A stretch of DNA of 64,000 nt from Gillisia sp. UBA3175 (GCA_002364325.1 DEXV01000002.1:252004-316003), one strand, 5' to 3'. Shown: positions 1 to 11,386, counted from the stretch's first letter. The notes: generated from the letters alone by a model not told the origin. Made by a program: numbers and translations.

Positions 1-784
1 CACTTGGTTCCCAAGAAATAGGGCAATTGTCATCTTTTAAATAAAACTCTTTTGCTCTTCTTTCTATTAATTCCTGAAATTTGGCATCCTTCACAGATGC
101 AGCATAATCGTAAGCAAAACTTAAGGCGAAAGCAGTATTGGAATGCTCGCCTACACGGATGGGATAATTTAACTTTGGTAAGAACTCTGTGAAATTAGCA
201 ACTATAAGATCTGATAATGGTTTTAGATTTGTAGCTAGTTCCTCACCCAGATCCGTATCCCATGTTTGAAGTTCTTCCGAAAGTTTTAATAACCAAGCCC
301 AACCATAAGTACGTTCGTAATCGGTATTATTTTCAGCTTTAAAATACTTAACTTCAGCAGCTATATTTTCTTTAGTTAATGACTTTTCCAAAGCAGTTTT
401 GATCTCATCGGCTTTTTCCAATTTAGGAAATTGCTTCAGCAACACCACTAAAGACCAGTGTGCATGCACAGAAGAATGCCAATCGAAACAGCCATAAAAA
501 GCAGGATGTAACTCTTTTGGTGTGCCAAGATCCTTTTCGCTTCCAAGGGTTTGCCCTAATTTATTAGGGTATTCTGTATTTAAGCATGCTAATGGCAATT
601 CCGCCAATTTATTTGCTTGCTCTAAATTCATTTCTATGCTATCTGCTTTTAAAATGGAATCTAATGAGATATCTGGAATAGATAAGCTATCTGAATCTGC
701 ACTATTTTTCTCTGCATTTGATCTTTCATCTCCTTTACAGCCCATCAAGCCGACAAGTATTAGCAACATTAGAATTCTTTTCAT
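1..784 (-). CDS. DUF2891 family lipoprotein (3' end cut by window)
   Basis: The minus-strand reading frame is open from an ATG at 784 to the window edge (261 codons, no stop), so the C-terminus is missing. The N-terminus is a lipoprotein signal (MKRILMLLILVGLMGCKG, lipobox cysteine at residue 16), followed by an acidic serine-rich linker. The next part contains HPAFYGCFDWHSSVHAHW, the hallmark of DUF2891 proteins, which are rich in His, Trp and Asp. The function of this family is not established; an alpha/alpha-toroid, enzyme-like fold is only a guess. It is the last visible gene of a minus-strand run, 79 bp downstream of the comM-like gene. The plus-strand frame at 522-788 is a shadow of this gene. 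Confidence 0.8.
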   Translation of the reverse strand, partial: MKRILMLLILVGLMGCKGDERSNAEKNSADSDSLSIPDISLDSILKADSIEMNLEQANKLAELPLACLNTEYPNKLGQTLGSEKDLGTPKELHPAFYGCFDWHSSVHAHWSLVVLLKQFPKLEKADEIKTALEKSLTKENIAAEVKYFKAENNTDYERTYGWAWLLKLSEELQTWDTDLGEELATNLKPLSDLIVANFTEFLPKLNYPIRVGEHSNTAFALSFAYDYAASVKDAKFQELIERRAKEFYLKDDNCPISWEPS

Positions 785-863
785 TTGAAGTAGGTATCTT
801 AATTTAAGTATATTTCTCAAATGTATTAAAATCTTCGGTAAGCGCTAGTTATGTAAGAAATTT

Positions 864-2402
864 TTAACCTAACCAGCCTTCTCTATCCAAACTTCTATAT
901 TGAATAGCTTCGGAAATATGACTGCCTTGGATATTTTCACTTTCAGAAAGATCTGCAATGGTTCGAGAAACCTTAAGAATTCTGTCGTAAGCTCTAGCTG
1001 AAAGATTTAAACGTGCCATTGCAATTTTTAAAAGTTCTTTTGAAGAATTTTCTAATTTGCAATATTCAGAGATGTGTTTTACACTCATTTGAGCATTATA
1101 ATGCACGTTTTCTTTATCCTTGAAACGCTCCGTTTGAATTTGCCGGGCAACGGTTACCCTTTTTCTAATATCTACACTTTTTTCTCCTACACGCTCCTCA
1201 CTTAATTTTTCGAAAGGAACAGGAGTAACTTCAATATGTATGTCTATTCGATCCAGCAAAGGCCCGCTTATCTTACTTAGGTAGCGCTGCATTTCTCCCG
1301 GTGAAGAGGACATGGGTGAATCTGGATCATTAAAAAAACCACTTGGACTAGGGTTCATACTTGCTACCAACATAAAACTTGAAGGGTATGTTACTGTGAA
1401 TTTCGCTCTCGAAATGGTAACCTCCCTATCTTCCAAAGGTTGCCTCAAAACTTCTAAAACACCTCTTTTAAATTCTGGTAATTCATCCAGAAATAAAACA
1501 CCGTTATGGGATAAAGAAATTTCACCGGGTTGTGGATAAGCACCTCCGCCAACTAAAGCCACATCCGAAATTGTATGATGAGGGCTTCTAAATGGCCGCT
1601 GAGACATTAAACCTACATTTTCTTTAACTTTTCCAACCACGCTGTGAATTTTGGTGGTTTCCAATGCTTCCTGAAGTGTCATTGGCGGTAAAATACTGGG
1701 TAATCTTTTCGCAAGCATGGTCTTTCCTGCTCCTGGAGGGCCAATGAGAATTACGTTATGGCCACCAGCCGCGGCTATCTCCATACAACGTTTTATACTT
1801 TCCTGTCCTTTTACATCTGCAAAATCATGTTCTAAATGTTCCAGATCGTTATAAAATTCCTTTCTGGTATCTATTACAGTTTTCTCGAGCGCAATCCCTT
1901 TATCAAAATATTTTATAACTTCTAGGATGTTACTAACCCCATATACATCTAGTCCGCTAACAATGGCCGCCTCTTTTACATTTTGTATTGGCAGTATAAA
2001 TCCTTTATAACCTTCCTCCTTAGCCTTAATTGCAATAGGTAAAGCCCCTTTTATGGGTTGCAAGCCTCCATCCAGAGAAAGTTCTCCCATGATAAGATAG
2101 TCTCCAATATCTTCCGCCTTAATTTGATTAGATGCTGCAAGGATTCCTAAAGCTAAGGTAAGATCGTAAGCTGAGCCTTCCTTGCGAAGATCTGCAGGCG
2201 CCATATTAATAGTGATCTTCTTGCCCGGAAATTTATAAGAATTATTCTGAAGTGCAGCAGCTATTCTAAAACTACTTTCTTTTATAGCATTGTCTGGAAG
2301 TCCAACAAGGTGATAACCAATGCCGGTTGCTACATTTACTTCTACAGTAATGGTGGTAGCTTCTACACCAAAAACAGCACTACCATAAACTTTTACGAGC
2401 AT
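864..2402 (-). CDS. YifB/ComM family Mg-chelatase-like AAA+ ATPase
   Basis: This 512-residue protein has the full YifB/ComM layout. An N-terminal Lon-protease-like ChlI domain (about 1-165) is followed by an AAA+ Mg-chelatase core with Walker A GPPGAGKTM at 221-229 and a Walker B-type LFLDELPEF near residue 305, then a C-terminal Mg_chelatase_C domain ending in the typical RSLDREGW region. Known family role: ComM is a hexameric helicase that drives branch migration during natural transformation; YifB homologues are widespread in non-competent species too. It lies 50 bp downstream of the sugar kinase gene and may be read through from the pfkA promoter, but its function is unrelated. Length is normal and all ATPase motifs are intact. 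Confidence 0.95.
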   Translation of the reverse strand: MLVKVYGSAVFGVEATTITVEVNVATGIGYHLVGLPDNAIKESSFRIAAALQNNSYKFPGKKITINMAPADLRKEGSAYDLTLALGILAASNQIKAEDIGDYLIMGELSLDGGLQPIKGALPIAIKAKEEGYKGFILPIQNVKEAAIVSGLDVYGVSNILEVIKYFDKGIALEKTVIDTRKEFYNDLEHLEHDFADVKGQESIKRCMEIAAAGGHNVILIGPPGAGKTMLAKRLPSILPPMTLQEALETTKIHSVVGKVKENVGLMSQRPFRSPHHTISDVALVGGGAYPQPGEISLSHNGVLFLDELPEFKRGVLEVLRQPLEDREVTISRAKFTVTYPSSFMLVASMNPSPSGFFNDPDSPMSSSPGEMQRYLSKISGPLLDRIDIHIEVTPVPFEKLSEERVGEKSVDIRKRVTVARQIQTERFKDKENVHYNAQMSVKHISEYCKLENSSKELLKIAMARLNLSARAYDRILKVSRTIADLSESENIQGSHISEAIQYRSLDREGWLG

Positions 2403-2452
2403 CTAATTATCATTTTAATTAAATGTAGTAAAAATTTATGGTAGATTGACTG

Positions 2453-3310
2453 TTAAGTATTTAAGACGTTTTTTCTATAGTGTTCTATGAGTGCATCTAT
2501 AGGTCTGCGAATAATATTTCCTATTTCCAGATTGTAAGGTTGCGCAACCGCTCTAATAATATCCTGACTAAAATATGCGATGCTTCCTATAAAATGGATT
2601 GGTACTGTTTGAGCTTGTTTAAATGAAAGTACACGAGTATGCATAAATTCCTTTATTCCCTCATGCACTAATTTGTAGAAATATCCATTTCTCTCATTGG
2701 TAAAAATGAACTCAGCAAAAGATGCTAAATACGTATTTGGATTTTCTTTCTTGTAAAGATTCTTTTTGATCTCATCACTTTCCAAATTGAAATCCTTTTC
2801 AAATTTAGCGGCGATATCCGGTGGCATTCTTTTATAATAATAATCTCTTATTAATCTTTTTCCGAAATAATTTCCACTGGCTTCATCCATTAAAACATAG
2901 CCCAATGAAGCTACTGACATATGAACATCTTTTCCGTCGAAATAACAACTATTAGAACCCGTACCCAAAATACAAACGATCCCAGGCTCGGTAGTAGCGG
3001 CATAGGCTGCTGCAACCATATCTTCCTTCACCATTACTTCTGAAGCATTGGTAAAGAAATTGGCAATAATATCTGCCAAAAGTTTACGAGGAATTTCAGT
3101 TCCACAACCAGCACCAAAAAAATGAACTCTTTCAATTTCATTCCTAACTTCGAATAGCTCGGGATTTTCTTCAATTCGTTGTTCCAACATTGCTTCAGGA
3201 AAAACGGCAGGATTTAATCCCTTTGTACGAGTTTGAAATATCTGCTCTCCTTTGTTATTCAAAAGAATCCAGTCACATTTGGTGGAACCACCATCAGCAA
3301 TTAATATCAT
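2453..3310 (-). CDS. BadF/BadG/BcrA/BcrD-type ATPase, N-acetylglucosamine kinase-like
   Basis: The 285-residue protein has the actin-like ASKHA fold: phosphate-1 motif ADGGSTKCDW at residues 4-13, a GAGCG turn near 67, and phosphate-2 motif ILGTGSNSCYFDG near 115. It belongs to the BadF/BadG/BcrA/BcrD family, whose Bacteroidota members near glycolytic genes are usually called N-acetylglucosamine or glucosamine kinases. The exact sugar cannot be read from sequence. It lies 72 bp downstream of gap in the pfkA-gap run, which fits phosphorylation of a hexose entering glycolysis; a glucose kinase role for glucose freed by the neighbouring alpha-glucosidase is an inference. No signal peptide, so cytoplasmic. 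Confidence 0.85.
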   Translation of the reverse strand: MILIADGGSTKCDWILLNNKGEQIFQTRTKGLNPAVFPEAMLEQRIEENPELFEVRNEIERVHFFGAGCGTEIPRKLLADIIANFFTNASEVMVKEDMVAAAYAATTEPGIVCILGTGSNSCYFDGKDVHMSVASLGYVLMDEASGNYFGKRLIRDYYYKRMPPDIAAKFEKDFNLESDEIKKNLYKKENPNTYLASFAEFIFTNERNGYFYKLVHEGIKEFMHTRVLSFKQAQTVPIHFIGSIAYFSQDIIRAVAQPYNLEIGNIIRRPIDALIEHYRKNVLNT

Positions 3311-3382
3311 TTTAATTTCTTTATATGATAAAATAAACCATTTATTTTCAAATTATAGCATAAATAAATGGCTATTTATGAT

Positions 3383-5387
<2,005 letters not shown>

Positions 5388-5436
5388 TACTGTAAAGCTA
5401 TTCGATTTCATTCTTAAATCCTAATCACTTCTATTA

Positions 5437-5450
5437 CTAAAACGTTTTCG
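5437..5450. promoter_or_regulatory. Putative LacI-family operator upstream of pfkA
   Basis: CTAAAACGTTTTCG matches 13 of 14 positions of the perfect palindrome CGAAAACGTTTTCG at 17113-17126, in front of the divergent lacI and susC genes. LacI/GalR-family operators typically have a central CG and A/T-rich arms. Its place 50 bp upstream of the preferred pfkA start suggests that the regulator encoded at 15996-17018 also acts on the pfkA-gap operon. Seen: the sequence match. Inferred: binding and the regulator involved. Confidence 0.6.
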
Positions 5451-5464
5451 GTTAATAACTCATA

Positions 5465-5492
5465 AAAAAAGCCTCAATTATGAGGCTTTTTT
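5465..5492. terminator. Rho-independent terminator after the GH13 lipoprotein gene (symmetric)
   Basis: A 12-bp perfect stem (arms AAAAAAGCCTCA and TGAGGCTTTTTT) encloses the tetraloop ATTA, giving a U-run when transcribed from either strand. It lies 20 bp past the stop codon of the minus-strand amylase gene and marks the left end of the starch-utilisation operon, separating it from the pfkA promoter region. Confidence 0.9.
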
Positions 5493-5511
5493 AAAGAATT
5501 TTGAAAAATAC

Positions 5512-6954
5512 TTAGTTGTTTATCAATATTTTGTATTCCCAAGGCTTAAATTCCATTTCCATTTCCTTCTTAAGATCTAACTCTCCAGAACTCATATAAT
5601 CTTGAAATTTCCCATCTAGTTCCATTTTAAATTTTACCGGTGATTTGCTAAGGTTAGCAACATAAATCACCTTATCATCTCCACTTCCTCTGGAGAAAGC
5701 CAACACTTGATCATCTTTTGTTGTAGTTAGACGTTTGTAACCGGCAGATTTTTTACCTCCTGCAAGCGCCTCATTGTTATTTTTAAGTTCACCTAACTTA
5801 ACGAGAACAGGCCAAACTTTACCTTTGGTTTTAGGAATGCTGTCTTTTTCGAAGAACAATAATCTACGATCCAGATCATATTCCTGACCGCTATAGATTA
5901 ATGGCATACCTGGCAACGTATAAGTAAGTGCCAACATAGCTTCTCCTGCATCACCCATTCTTTCTTTTACCGTTCCGCTCCATGAATTCTCATCGTGGTT
6001 CGTAACAAAGTTCATCAAGAAATCGTCTTTTTGATATAAGGTGTCAATTTTGGTCATATAAGTATCCCAAGCTTTCACTCCTTGTTTTCCTTGCGCGATC
6101 TCATTCATGATATGATGCCCTTCCCAGTTGTATCCCATATCGAAAGAATTATGAAAAAGATCCTTCTTTTCAGATTCTGCCAACATAAACAACGGTTTCA
6201 CTTCTTTAATTGTTTTTACCGCTTGATCCCAGAATTCAGTTGGAACTTCTCCAGCAACATCAGCTCTAAACCCATCTATATCATGATTCTCTACCCAATA
6301 CTTCATTTCGTTGGTCATTGCTGTCCAAAGCTCTTTATTTTCGTAATTAAGATCGGCAGTATCTGTCCATCCCCAAGACTCTCCAGTTTCGGGATTTAAA
6401 GGATCTACAATTTCTCCTGCTTCGTTTTGTGTATAATATTCTGGATGCTCGGTGATCCAATGATGATCCCATCCTGTGTGATTCGCAACCCAGTCCATGA
6501 TTACGAACATTCCATTTTCATGTGCTACGTCTACCATTTTTTGGAAATCTTCAATAGTTCCAAGATCCGGATTCACTTTGGTATAGTCTGCAATTGCATA
6601 GTAACTTCCTAAATATTTCTCACGTTCTTTTTCATCTTCAATTTCTGTAACCATTTTTCCACCCGTAGCTTTTCTGTTTTTTAAAGAAATTGGATATACC
6701 GGCATTACCCAGATCACTTTTACACCCAATTCTTTTAACTTCGGAATATCTTCTGTAAATGCATTAAAAGTTCCTTCCGGAGAATACTGGCGGATATTCG
6801 CTTCATAAATCACCGCATTTTCCAGATCGCTGTCTTTAATACTTATCTTTTGCTCCTCTTTTGGAATTTCAGAATCTTTCTTCTCTTTATTTTCATCTTT
6901 ACAAGATGCCATTACAGCAACCATGCTAAATGCTAATACCATTTTCTTAATCAT
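5512..6954 (-). CDS. GH13 alpha-amylase family lipoprotein
   Basis: This is a glycoside hydrolase acting on alpha-1,4-glucans, anchored in a membrane as a lipoprotein (MIKKMVLAFSMVAVMASCKD, Cys18), with a Lys/Glu-rich linker to about residue 40. The GH13 barrel follows with the usual regions: VIMDWVANH (151-159), GFRADVAGE with nucleophile Asp232, LAESE with acid/base Glu260, and FVTNHDENSW with Asp321. The C-terminal beta domain spans about 400-480. The 480 residues resemble short flavobacterial SusG-type or maltogenic GH13 enzymes; exact subfamily and product size are not deducible. It is the last gene of the minus-strand operon, 16 bp after GH31, followed by a strong terminator. Charged residues after the lipobox fit outer-membrane sorting, but surface exposure is inference. 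Confidence 0.92.
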   Translation of the reverse strand: MIKKMVLAFSMVAVMASCKDENKEKKDSEIPKEEQKISIKDSDLENAVIYEANIRQYSPEGTFNAFTEDIPKLKELGVKVIWVMPVYPISLKNRKATGGKMVTEIEDEKEREKYLGSYYAIADYTKVNPDLGTIEDFQKMVDVAHENGMFVIMDWVANHTGWDHHWITEHPEYYTQNEAGEIVDPLNPETGESWGWTDTADLNYENKELWTAMTNEMKYWVENHDIDGFRADVAGEVPTEFWDQAVKTIKEVKPLFMLAESEKKDLFHNSFDMGYNWEGHHIMNEIAQGKQGVKAWDTYMTKIDTLYQKDDFLMNFVTNHDENSWSGTVKERMGDAGEAMLALTYTLPGMPLIYSGQEYDLDRRLLFFEKDSIPKTKGKVWPVLVKLGELKNNNEALAGGKKSAGYKRLTTTKDDQVLAFSRGSGDDKVIYVANLSKSPVKFKMELDGKFQDYMSSGELDLKKEMEMEFKPWEYKILINN

Positions 6955-6970
6955 AGGTTATAAGTTTTAA

Positions 6971-9376
6971 TTAATTGAATTCTATTTTTATAATCGTTTC
7001 GTTTTGATCGAATCTTACTGGGATATTTAGTTTCCCAAGGTGCATATAGTTTTTACCTGTATATTTTATTCCATTTACCCATACAAACTTCACTTCCTTT
7101 TTTAAGTTCTCGACATGCAGATCTATAAGTTCTATTTCTGAAGTTGCACTCTTTCCTTCTTCTTTCTGAATTTTTAAAATTACCTCTGAAGCTTTTATTT
7201 CAGAATCAAATTTAACAAGTTCAAACAAGCCATTTTCGTAGGCCTCTGGAGTTTTTCCGTCGTCATTATATAAAGTAGCTGTGCTACTTTTTGCTTGCTC
7301 ATCATAATAGAAATAAACATCTAAGAATGAAGCATCATAGTTTGCAGTAGTTTGCATTGGCCTTGACATTGGAATAAAAGCACCACCTCTTACAAAAACC
7401 GGAATATGATCTTCTACCACTTTTACAGAAGCTACTGTTCCTTTAGAATACTTATCTCCAGTATAAAAATCGAACCAGTTACTTGTTGTCGGGAATATCA
7501 CTTCTTTAGTAGTAACTCCTGGATTTAAAATTGGAGAGACCAAGAAACTATCACCCCATAAATAGGTATCGGAAACAGCGTACATTAAATCATTTTCAGG
7601 CTCTTCAAAGAACAAAGGTCTCATTAATGGTTTCCCTGAAATATGATTTTCGAAAGCTAAATTATAGTTATAAGGCAATAATTTATATCTTAATTCAATG
7701 GCTTTTTTAGCCAATGCTTTGGTCCTATCATTTTTAAAGACCGGCTCAGAGGCTACTTCTTCCTGCGCATGTGGGCGGAATATTGGTTGAAAAACACCAT
7801 ATTGCAACCATCTGGTATACAACTCATCATCTTCAAGATCTCCAGCAAAACCACCAAGATCGGAGTGCATATAAGCCAAGCCTTGTAATCCCATTTGAAG
7901 ACTTATCTCTGGCTGTGGCTTCAAACCATTCCAACCTCTATTAACATCTCCAGACCAAGGCATTAATCCAAATCTTTGCGATCCGGCTGCTCCAGCTCTC
8001 ATTAAAATAAAAGGACGCTCTTCCGGAAAATCGGTATCATAACCTTCTTTTATAATTTTCGCCCAATAATGTCCATATATATTATGAACCTCATCTGCGC
8101 TTCCTATACTATGCTGCAATTTGGTTGGATGTACTTCCGGTTCTCCAAGATCACCCCACCATCCAGCTACTCCCAAAGATTTAAGATCCTTATAAATATT
8201 CCAAAACCAGTCTTGTGCTTTTGGTTTAAAAATATCTACCAATCCCGTGTTCCCAAAGTAAAAATCATATTTAAAAGGTTTCCCAACAGAATCTGTTGCT
8301 AAAACATTTTGCTTAACCGCATCCTCCCACTTTTTTGAAGTAGTAAGAATAAATGGTTCGGTAACCAAAACGGTTTTTACACCTTGATCTGCAAGCTTAG
8401 AGATCATTTGTTTTGGTTTCGGAAACGAGTCTTTTACGAATTCCAGATTCCCCATAGTGCCTTTTATCTCATGACCAAACCAATAAAGATCAAGAATAAC
8501 GGCATCTACCGGAATGCTGTCTTTTTTGAACTTAGCAATAGTGCTTTCTACTTCTTCCTGTGAATGATATCCAAATCTACTCGAGAAATTACCAAAAACC
8601 CATCTTGGAGGCAATGGCTGACGCCCGGTTAAAAGCGTAAAATTTTCTATGATCTTATCCCAAGTTTTTCCAACCACAAGTTGATAGGTCATTCTACCAC
8701 TAATGGTTTCGTAAGTAATAGAATTAGAGTGATTGCTATCCAGATCTAAAAACCCAATTGGAGCATTATCAAAATGTAACAGGTATTTTTCTGAAGACAT
8801 TACCACAGGCAATGTATAATTTAACAAGGCCGATTTTGTTCCATACCCATAATCTGCACGATTGTATAATTCCAGCCTATTTCCCCTTCTGTTCATTCCC
8901 AAAGCGCGGGCGCCACCACCCATAAGCATTTCGTATTCTGAAATATTGAAATCGAGTTTTTTATGAGTTTTAGATGTTGAATATCCCATTTTTTCTGAGA
9001 TCACCTCTTCTCCTTCATAGAAATATTTTACTTGAAATGGTTTTTTGGTGATTAGAACTGTAATTCCAGGTGTAGCGATTTTTAATGAATTAGCCTCTTC
9101 TGTTATTGTTGGAGTTATTTCTGAAGGCTTTAGAACTACGGAATATGAGTTTTCATCATATTTTTCTCCCGTCGGAATAAAACTGGTTTCCATGATCTCT
9201 GGTGTGAATGCTTGGAAACGGTATTTCCCATCGTTGGTAGATACCGAAACAATACCAGCCTTTTGTTCGAAGCTTTTAAAAGTTCTATCTGCGTTTTGAG
9301 CCGAAATGAACAAAAAATTCAATCCAAAGAAGATCAGAAGTAACAAGCATTTATTATTATTTGGGAGGATCTTCAT
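6971..9376 (-). CDS. GH31 alpha-glucosidase, exported
   Basis: Releases glucose from the non-reducing ends of maltodextrins. A signal peptide (hydrophobic residues 10-26, cleavage after FISAQ) sends it to the periplasm. The N-terminal galactose-mutarotase-like domain runs to about 230; the barrel carries nucleophile Asp409 in GWWGDLGEPE and acid/base Asp477 in WSGDVNRGW, both typical of GH31; a C-terminal beta-sandwich with a DUF5110-like segment follows. At 801 residues the length is usual for SusB-replacing GH31 enzymes in flavobacteria. It sits between two GH13 genes of the same operon, with 128 bp upstream that contain a palindromic repeat element (9414-9499). Confidence 0.95.
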   Translation of the reverse strand: MKILPNNNKCLLLLIFFGLNFLFISAQNADRTFKSFEQKAGIVSVSTNDGKYRFQAFTPEIMETSFIPTGEKYDENSYSVVLKPSEITPTITEEANSLKIATPGITVLITKKPFQVKYFYEGEEVISEKMGYSTSKTHKKLDFNISEYEMLMGGGARALGMNRRGNRLELYNRADYGYGTKSALLNYTLPVVMSSEKYLLHFDNAPIGFLDLDSNHSNSITYETISGRMTYQLVVGKTWDKIIENFTLLTGRQPLPPRWVFGNFSSRFGYHSQEEVESTIAKFKKDSIPVDAVILDLYWFGHEIKGTMGNLEFVKDSFPKPKQMISKLADQGVKTVLVTEPFILTTSKKWEDAVKQNVLATDSVGKPFKYDFYFGNTGLVDIFKPKAQDWFWNIYKDLKSLGVAGWWGDLGEPEVHPTKLQHSIGSADEVHNIYGHYWAKIIKEGYDTDFPEERPFILMRAGAAGSQRFGLMPWSGDVNRGWNGLKPQPEISLQMGLQGLAYMHSDLGGFAGDLEDDELYTRWLQYGVFQPIFRPHAQEEVASEPVFKNDRTKALAKKAIELRYKLLPYNYNLAFENHISGKPLMRPLFFEEPENDLMYAVSDTYLWGDSFLVSPILNPGVTTKEVIFPTTSNWFDFYTGDKYSKGTVASVKVVEDHIPVFVRGGAFIPMSRPMQTTANYDASFLDVYFYYDEQAKSSTATLYNDDGKTPEAYENGLFELVKFDSEIKASEVILKIQKEEGKSATSEIELIDLHVENLKKEVKFVWVNGIKYTGKNYMHLGKLNIPVRFDQNETIIKIEFN

Positions 9377-9413
9377 AATTGCTATTTCAGTTTTAATTTA
9401 AATACATTTTAAT

Positions 9414-9499
9414 TGTCAGGTCGAGTATTTCGACTTCGCTCAATAGAGGTTAAAGTCGAGACGTTTTTGTTTGATCTTTCGACTCCGCTCAAGGTGACA
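9414..9499. repeat. Intergenic palindromic repeat element, TGTCA-ended (copy 1)
   Basis: The 86-bp segment begins with TGTCAGGTCGAG and ends with CTCAAGGTGACA, giving imperfect terminal inverted repeats. Inside are two direct copies of TTTCGACT(T/C)CGCTCAA (9428-9443 and 9477-9492). Read on the minus strand it starts TGTCACCTTGAGCGGAGTCG, which matches the start of the element at 52929-52996 except for the two bases after TGTCA. It fills most of the gap between the GH31 and SusA-like genes. It looks like a small non-coding mobile or REP-like repeat; the frame crossing it is a shadow. Confidence 0.75.
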
Positions 9500-9504
9500 A
9501 AAAC

Positions 9505-11346
9505 TTATTTTAATTCGATCACCAAGGAGGATTTCCCTTTAATGCTTAAGTTATTACTCAAATTAACTTGCTTTCCTGTTATAACATCTTTTCCTGAAGT
9601 GTTTCCGTCTAAACCTTCAGCAAAACGAGAGAGTTCTAATTCCTGGGCTTCGGTATTATTATTTATCACGACCATAACACGCTCATTTTCGTCGTATCTA
9701 AAATAAACATACACATTGTTTTCTGGTAAGAACTGAAGTAATTTTCCGAAATGTAGGACTTTCTTATTCTTTCTATAATTCAGTAATTTTTTGGTAAAAG
9801 CATGATAAGCTTCCTGATCCTGAGTTCTTCCAGCCTCAGTAAAAGCATTATTCTCATCTCCTTTCCAGCCACCGGGAAAATCTCTGCGAATATCACCATC
9901 GCCTTTTTCAGCTTTATTGCCTTGCATTCCTATTTCATCTCCATAATACAACTGCGGAATTCCTCTAGTGGTAAGAACCAGCGTCATTGCCATCTTGTAT
10001 TTCTCTAAATCTCCGTTGTAAATATGGTTGATTCTATCTGTATCATGATTCCCTGCAAAGACCAATAAATTATCGATATCTGCATATAAAAAATCGTTTA
10101 CGAAATTCTCATACACCTTTACCATTCCTCTATCCCAACTTGCATTATCTTCATTAAAAATACTGGTAATAGCATCGTGCAAGGTGAAATCCATTACAGA
10201 TGGTAAATTAGAATTATAGCTCTGGATAGCGCCAATTGGGCTATCTTTTTGCCAATAAGAAATTTGTGATTGATCGTGCATCCAAACCTCTCCAACTATA
10301 TTAAAATTTGGGTATTCATCCATAATGGATTTCGTCCATTTGGCAATTCCCTGTTTATCATTATATGAATATGTATCTACTCGAAACCCGTCCAAATTGG
10401 CATATTCTATCCACCATATAGCATTTTGTGTAAGGTAATTTAGCACCAAAGGATTACTCTGATTTAGATCTGGCATTGTACTAACAAACCAACCATCTAC
10501 ACAGTATTTCCAGTCTCTTTGAGATCTATTAGGATCATACTGAGTGGTCATTCTGTAATTTGAATTTGCATATCCCGGGAATTGGTGGATCCAGTCGTAA
10601 GTTGGTAAATCCTTGATCATCCAATGTTCTGCTCCCCAATGATTGGTAACATAATCCATCACCAATTTCATGTCTCTAGAGTGCATTTCTGCACCCAATT
10701 TTTTATAATCTTCATTAGACCCATATCTAGGATCTATCTTATAAACGTCACTTTGTGCATAGGTATGATAAGAATAAGCTTTGTCGTTATCTTCTAAAAG
10801 CGGTGTACTCCAAATCGCAGTTGCACCTAAATCCTTGATATAATCTAAATGATCTATAATTCCCTGAATATCCCCACCATGACGACCACCTAAATTTGAA
10901 CGATCTGCCTTTTCTACCATTTTTTCTGAAGAATCATTATCAGGATTTCCATTAGCAAAACGATCTGGCATAATAAGATACATCGCATCACTGGCATCAA
11001 AACCTCTTCTTAAAGCAGAACCTTCTCTTCTTTGTTTAAATTCATAAGATCTGCTAAAATCCTTAGAACCTTTTTTACTGAAATTAAAAGCATAAGAACC
11101 TGCAGGAAGATCTTTGGTTTGGATGCTTATAAATAAATAATTAGAATTCTCTGTTTTAAGTACATTTTCGATAACCACTTCCTTTGAAGCTGTTACTTCG
11201 TAATTAGCAATATCTTTTCCGTAAAACATGATCTGGAGATTTTCCTGATGCATATCGCTCCACCAAAATGGCGGTTCTACTCGTTCTATTTGTGCAAAAC
11301 TTGAAAGACTAAAAAGTATCGAAAAAAGTAAAACTAACTGCTTCAT
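9505..11346 (-). CDS. SusA-like GH13 neopullulanase/cyclomaltodextrinase, periplasmic
   Basis: Cleaves imported maltodextrins, and possibly pullulan or cyclodextrins, to maltose in the periplasm. A signal peptide (MKQLVLLFSILFSLSSFAQ) precedes an N-terminal cyclomaltodextrinase-type beta-sandwich (about 20-110), then the GH13 barrel: DYVTNHWG (231-238), FRVDTYSYND with nucleophile Asp324, VGEVWMHD with acid/base Glu353, and FAGNHDTDRI with Asp435. C-terminal cyclomaltodextrinase domain about 525-613. Length (613) and layout match Bacteroides SusA, a known periplasmic neopullulanase. It is 40 bp downstream of the GH65 gene in the same operon. Assignment as neopullulanase rather than plain cyclomaltodextrinase is by context. 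Confidence 0.93.
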   Translation of the reverse strand: MKQLVLLFSILFSLSSFAQIERVEPPFWWSDMHQENLQIMFYGKDIANYEVTASKEVVIENVLKTENSNYLFISIQTKDLPAGSYAFNFSKKGSKDFSRSYEFKQRREGSALRRGFDASDAMYLIMPDRFANGNPDNDSSEKMVEKADRSNLGGRHGGDIQGIIDHLDYIKDLGATAIWSTPLLEDNDKAYSYHTYAQSDVYKIDPRYGSNEDYKKLGAEMHSRDMKLVMDYVTNHWGAEHWMIKDLPTYDWIHQFPGYANSNYRMTTQYDPNRSQRDWKYCVDGWFVSTMPDLNQSNPLVLNYLTQNAIWWIEYANLDGFRVDTYSYNDKQGIAKWTKSIMDEYPNFNIVGEVWMHDQSQISYWQKDSPIGAIQSYNSNLPSVMDFTLHDAITSIFNEDNASWDRGMVKVYENFVNDFLYADIDNLLVFAGNHDTDRINHIYNGDLEKYKMAMTLVLTTRGIPQLYYGDEIGMQGNKAEKGDGDIRRDFPGGWKGDENNAFTEAGRTQDQEAYHAFTKKLLNYRKNKKVLHFGKLLQFLPENNVYVYFRYDENERVMVVINNNTEAQELELSRFAEGLDGNTSGKDVITGKQVNLSNNLSIKGKSSLVIELK

Positions 11347-11386
11347 AGGTGTATTTGGATATGCATCATCAAATTCTAGTCTAAGA

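Noticed and set aside
522..788. Plus-strand frame of 88 codons
   Set aside because: It is the mirror of the DUF2891 lipoprotein frame, which has a signal peptide and family motif on the minus strand.
9413..9706. Plus-strand frame across the palindromic repeat
   Set aside because: It runs through the repeat element and the reverse of the SusA-like C-terminus; no protein family features.
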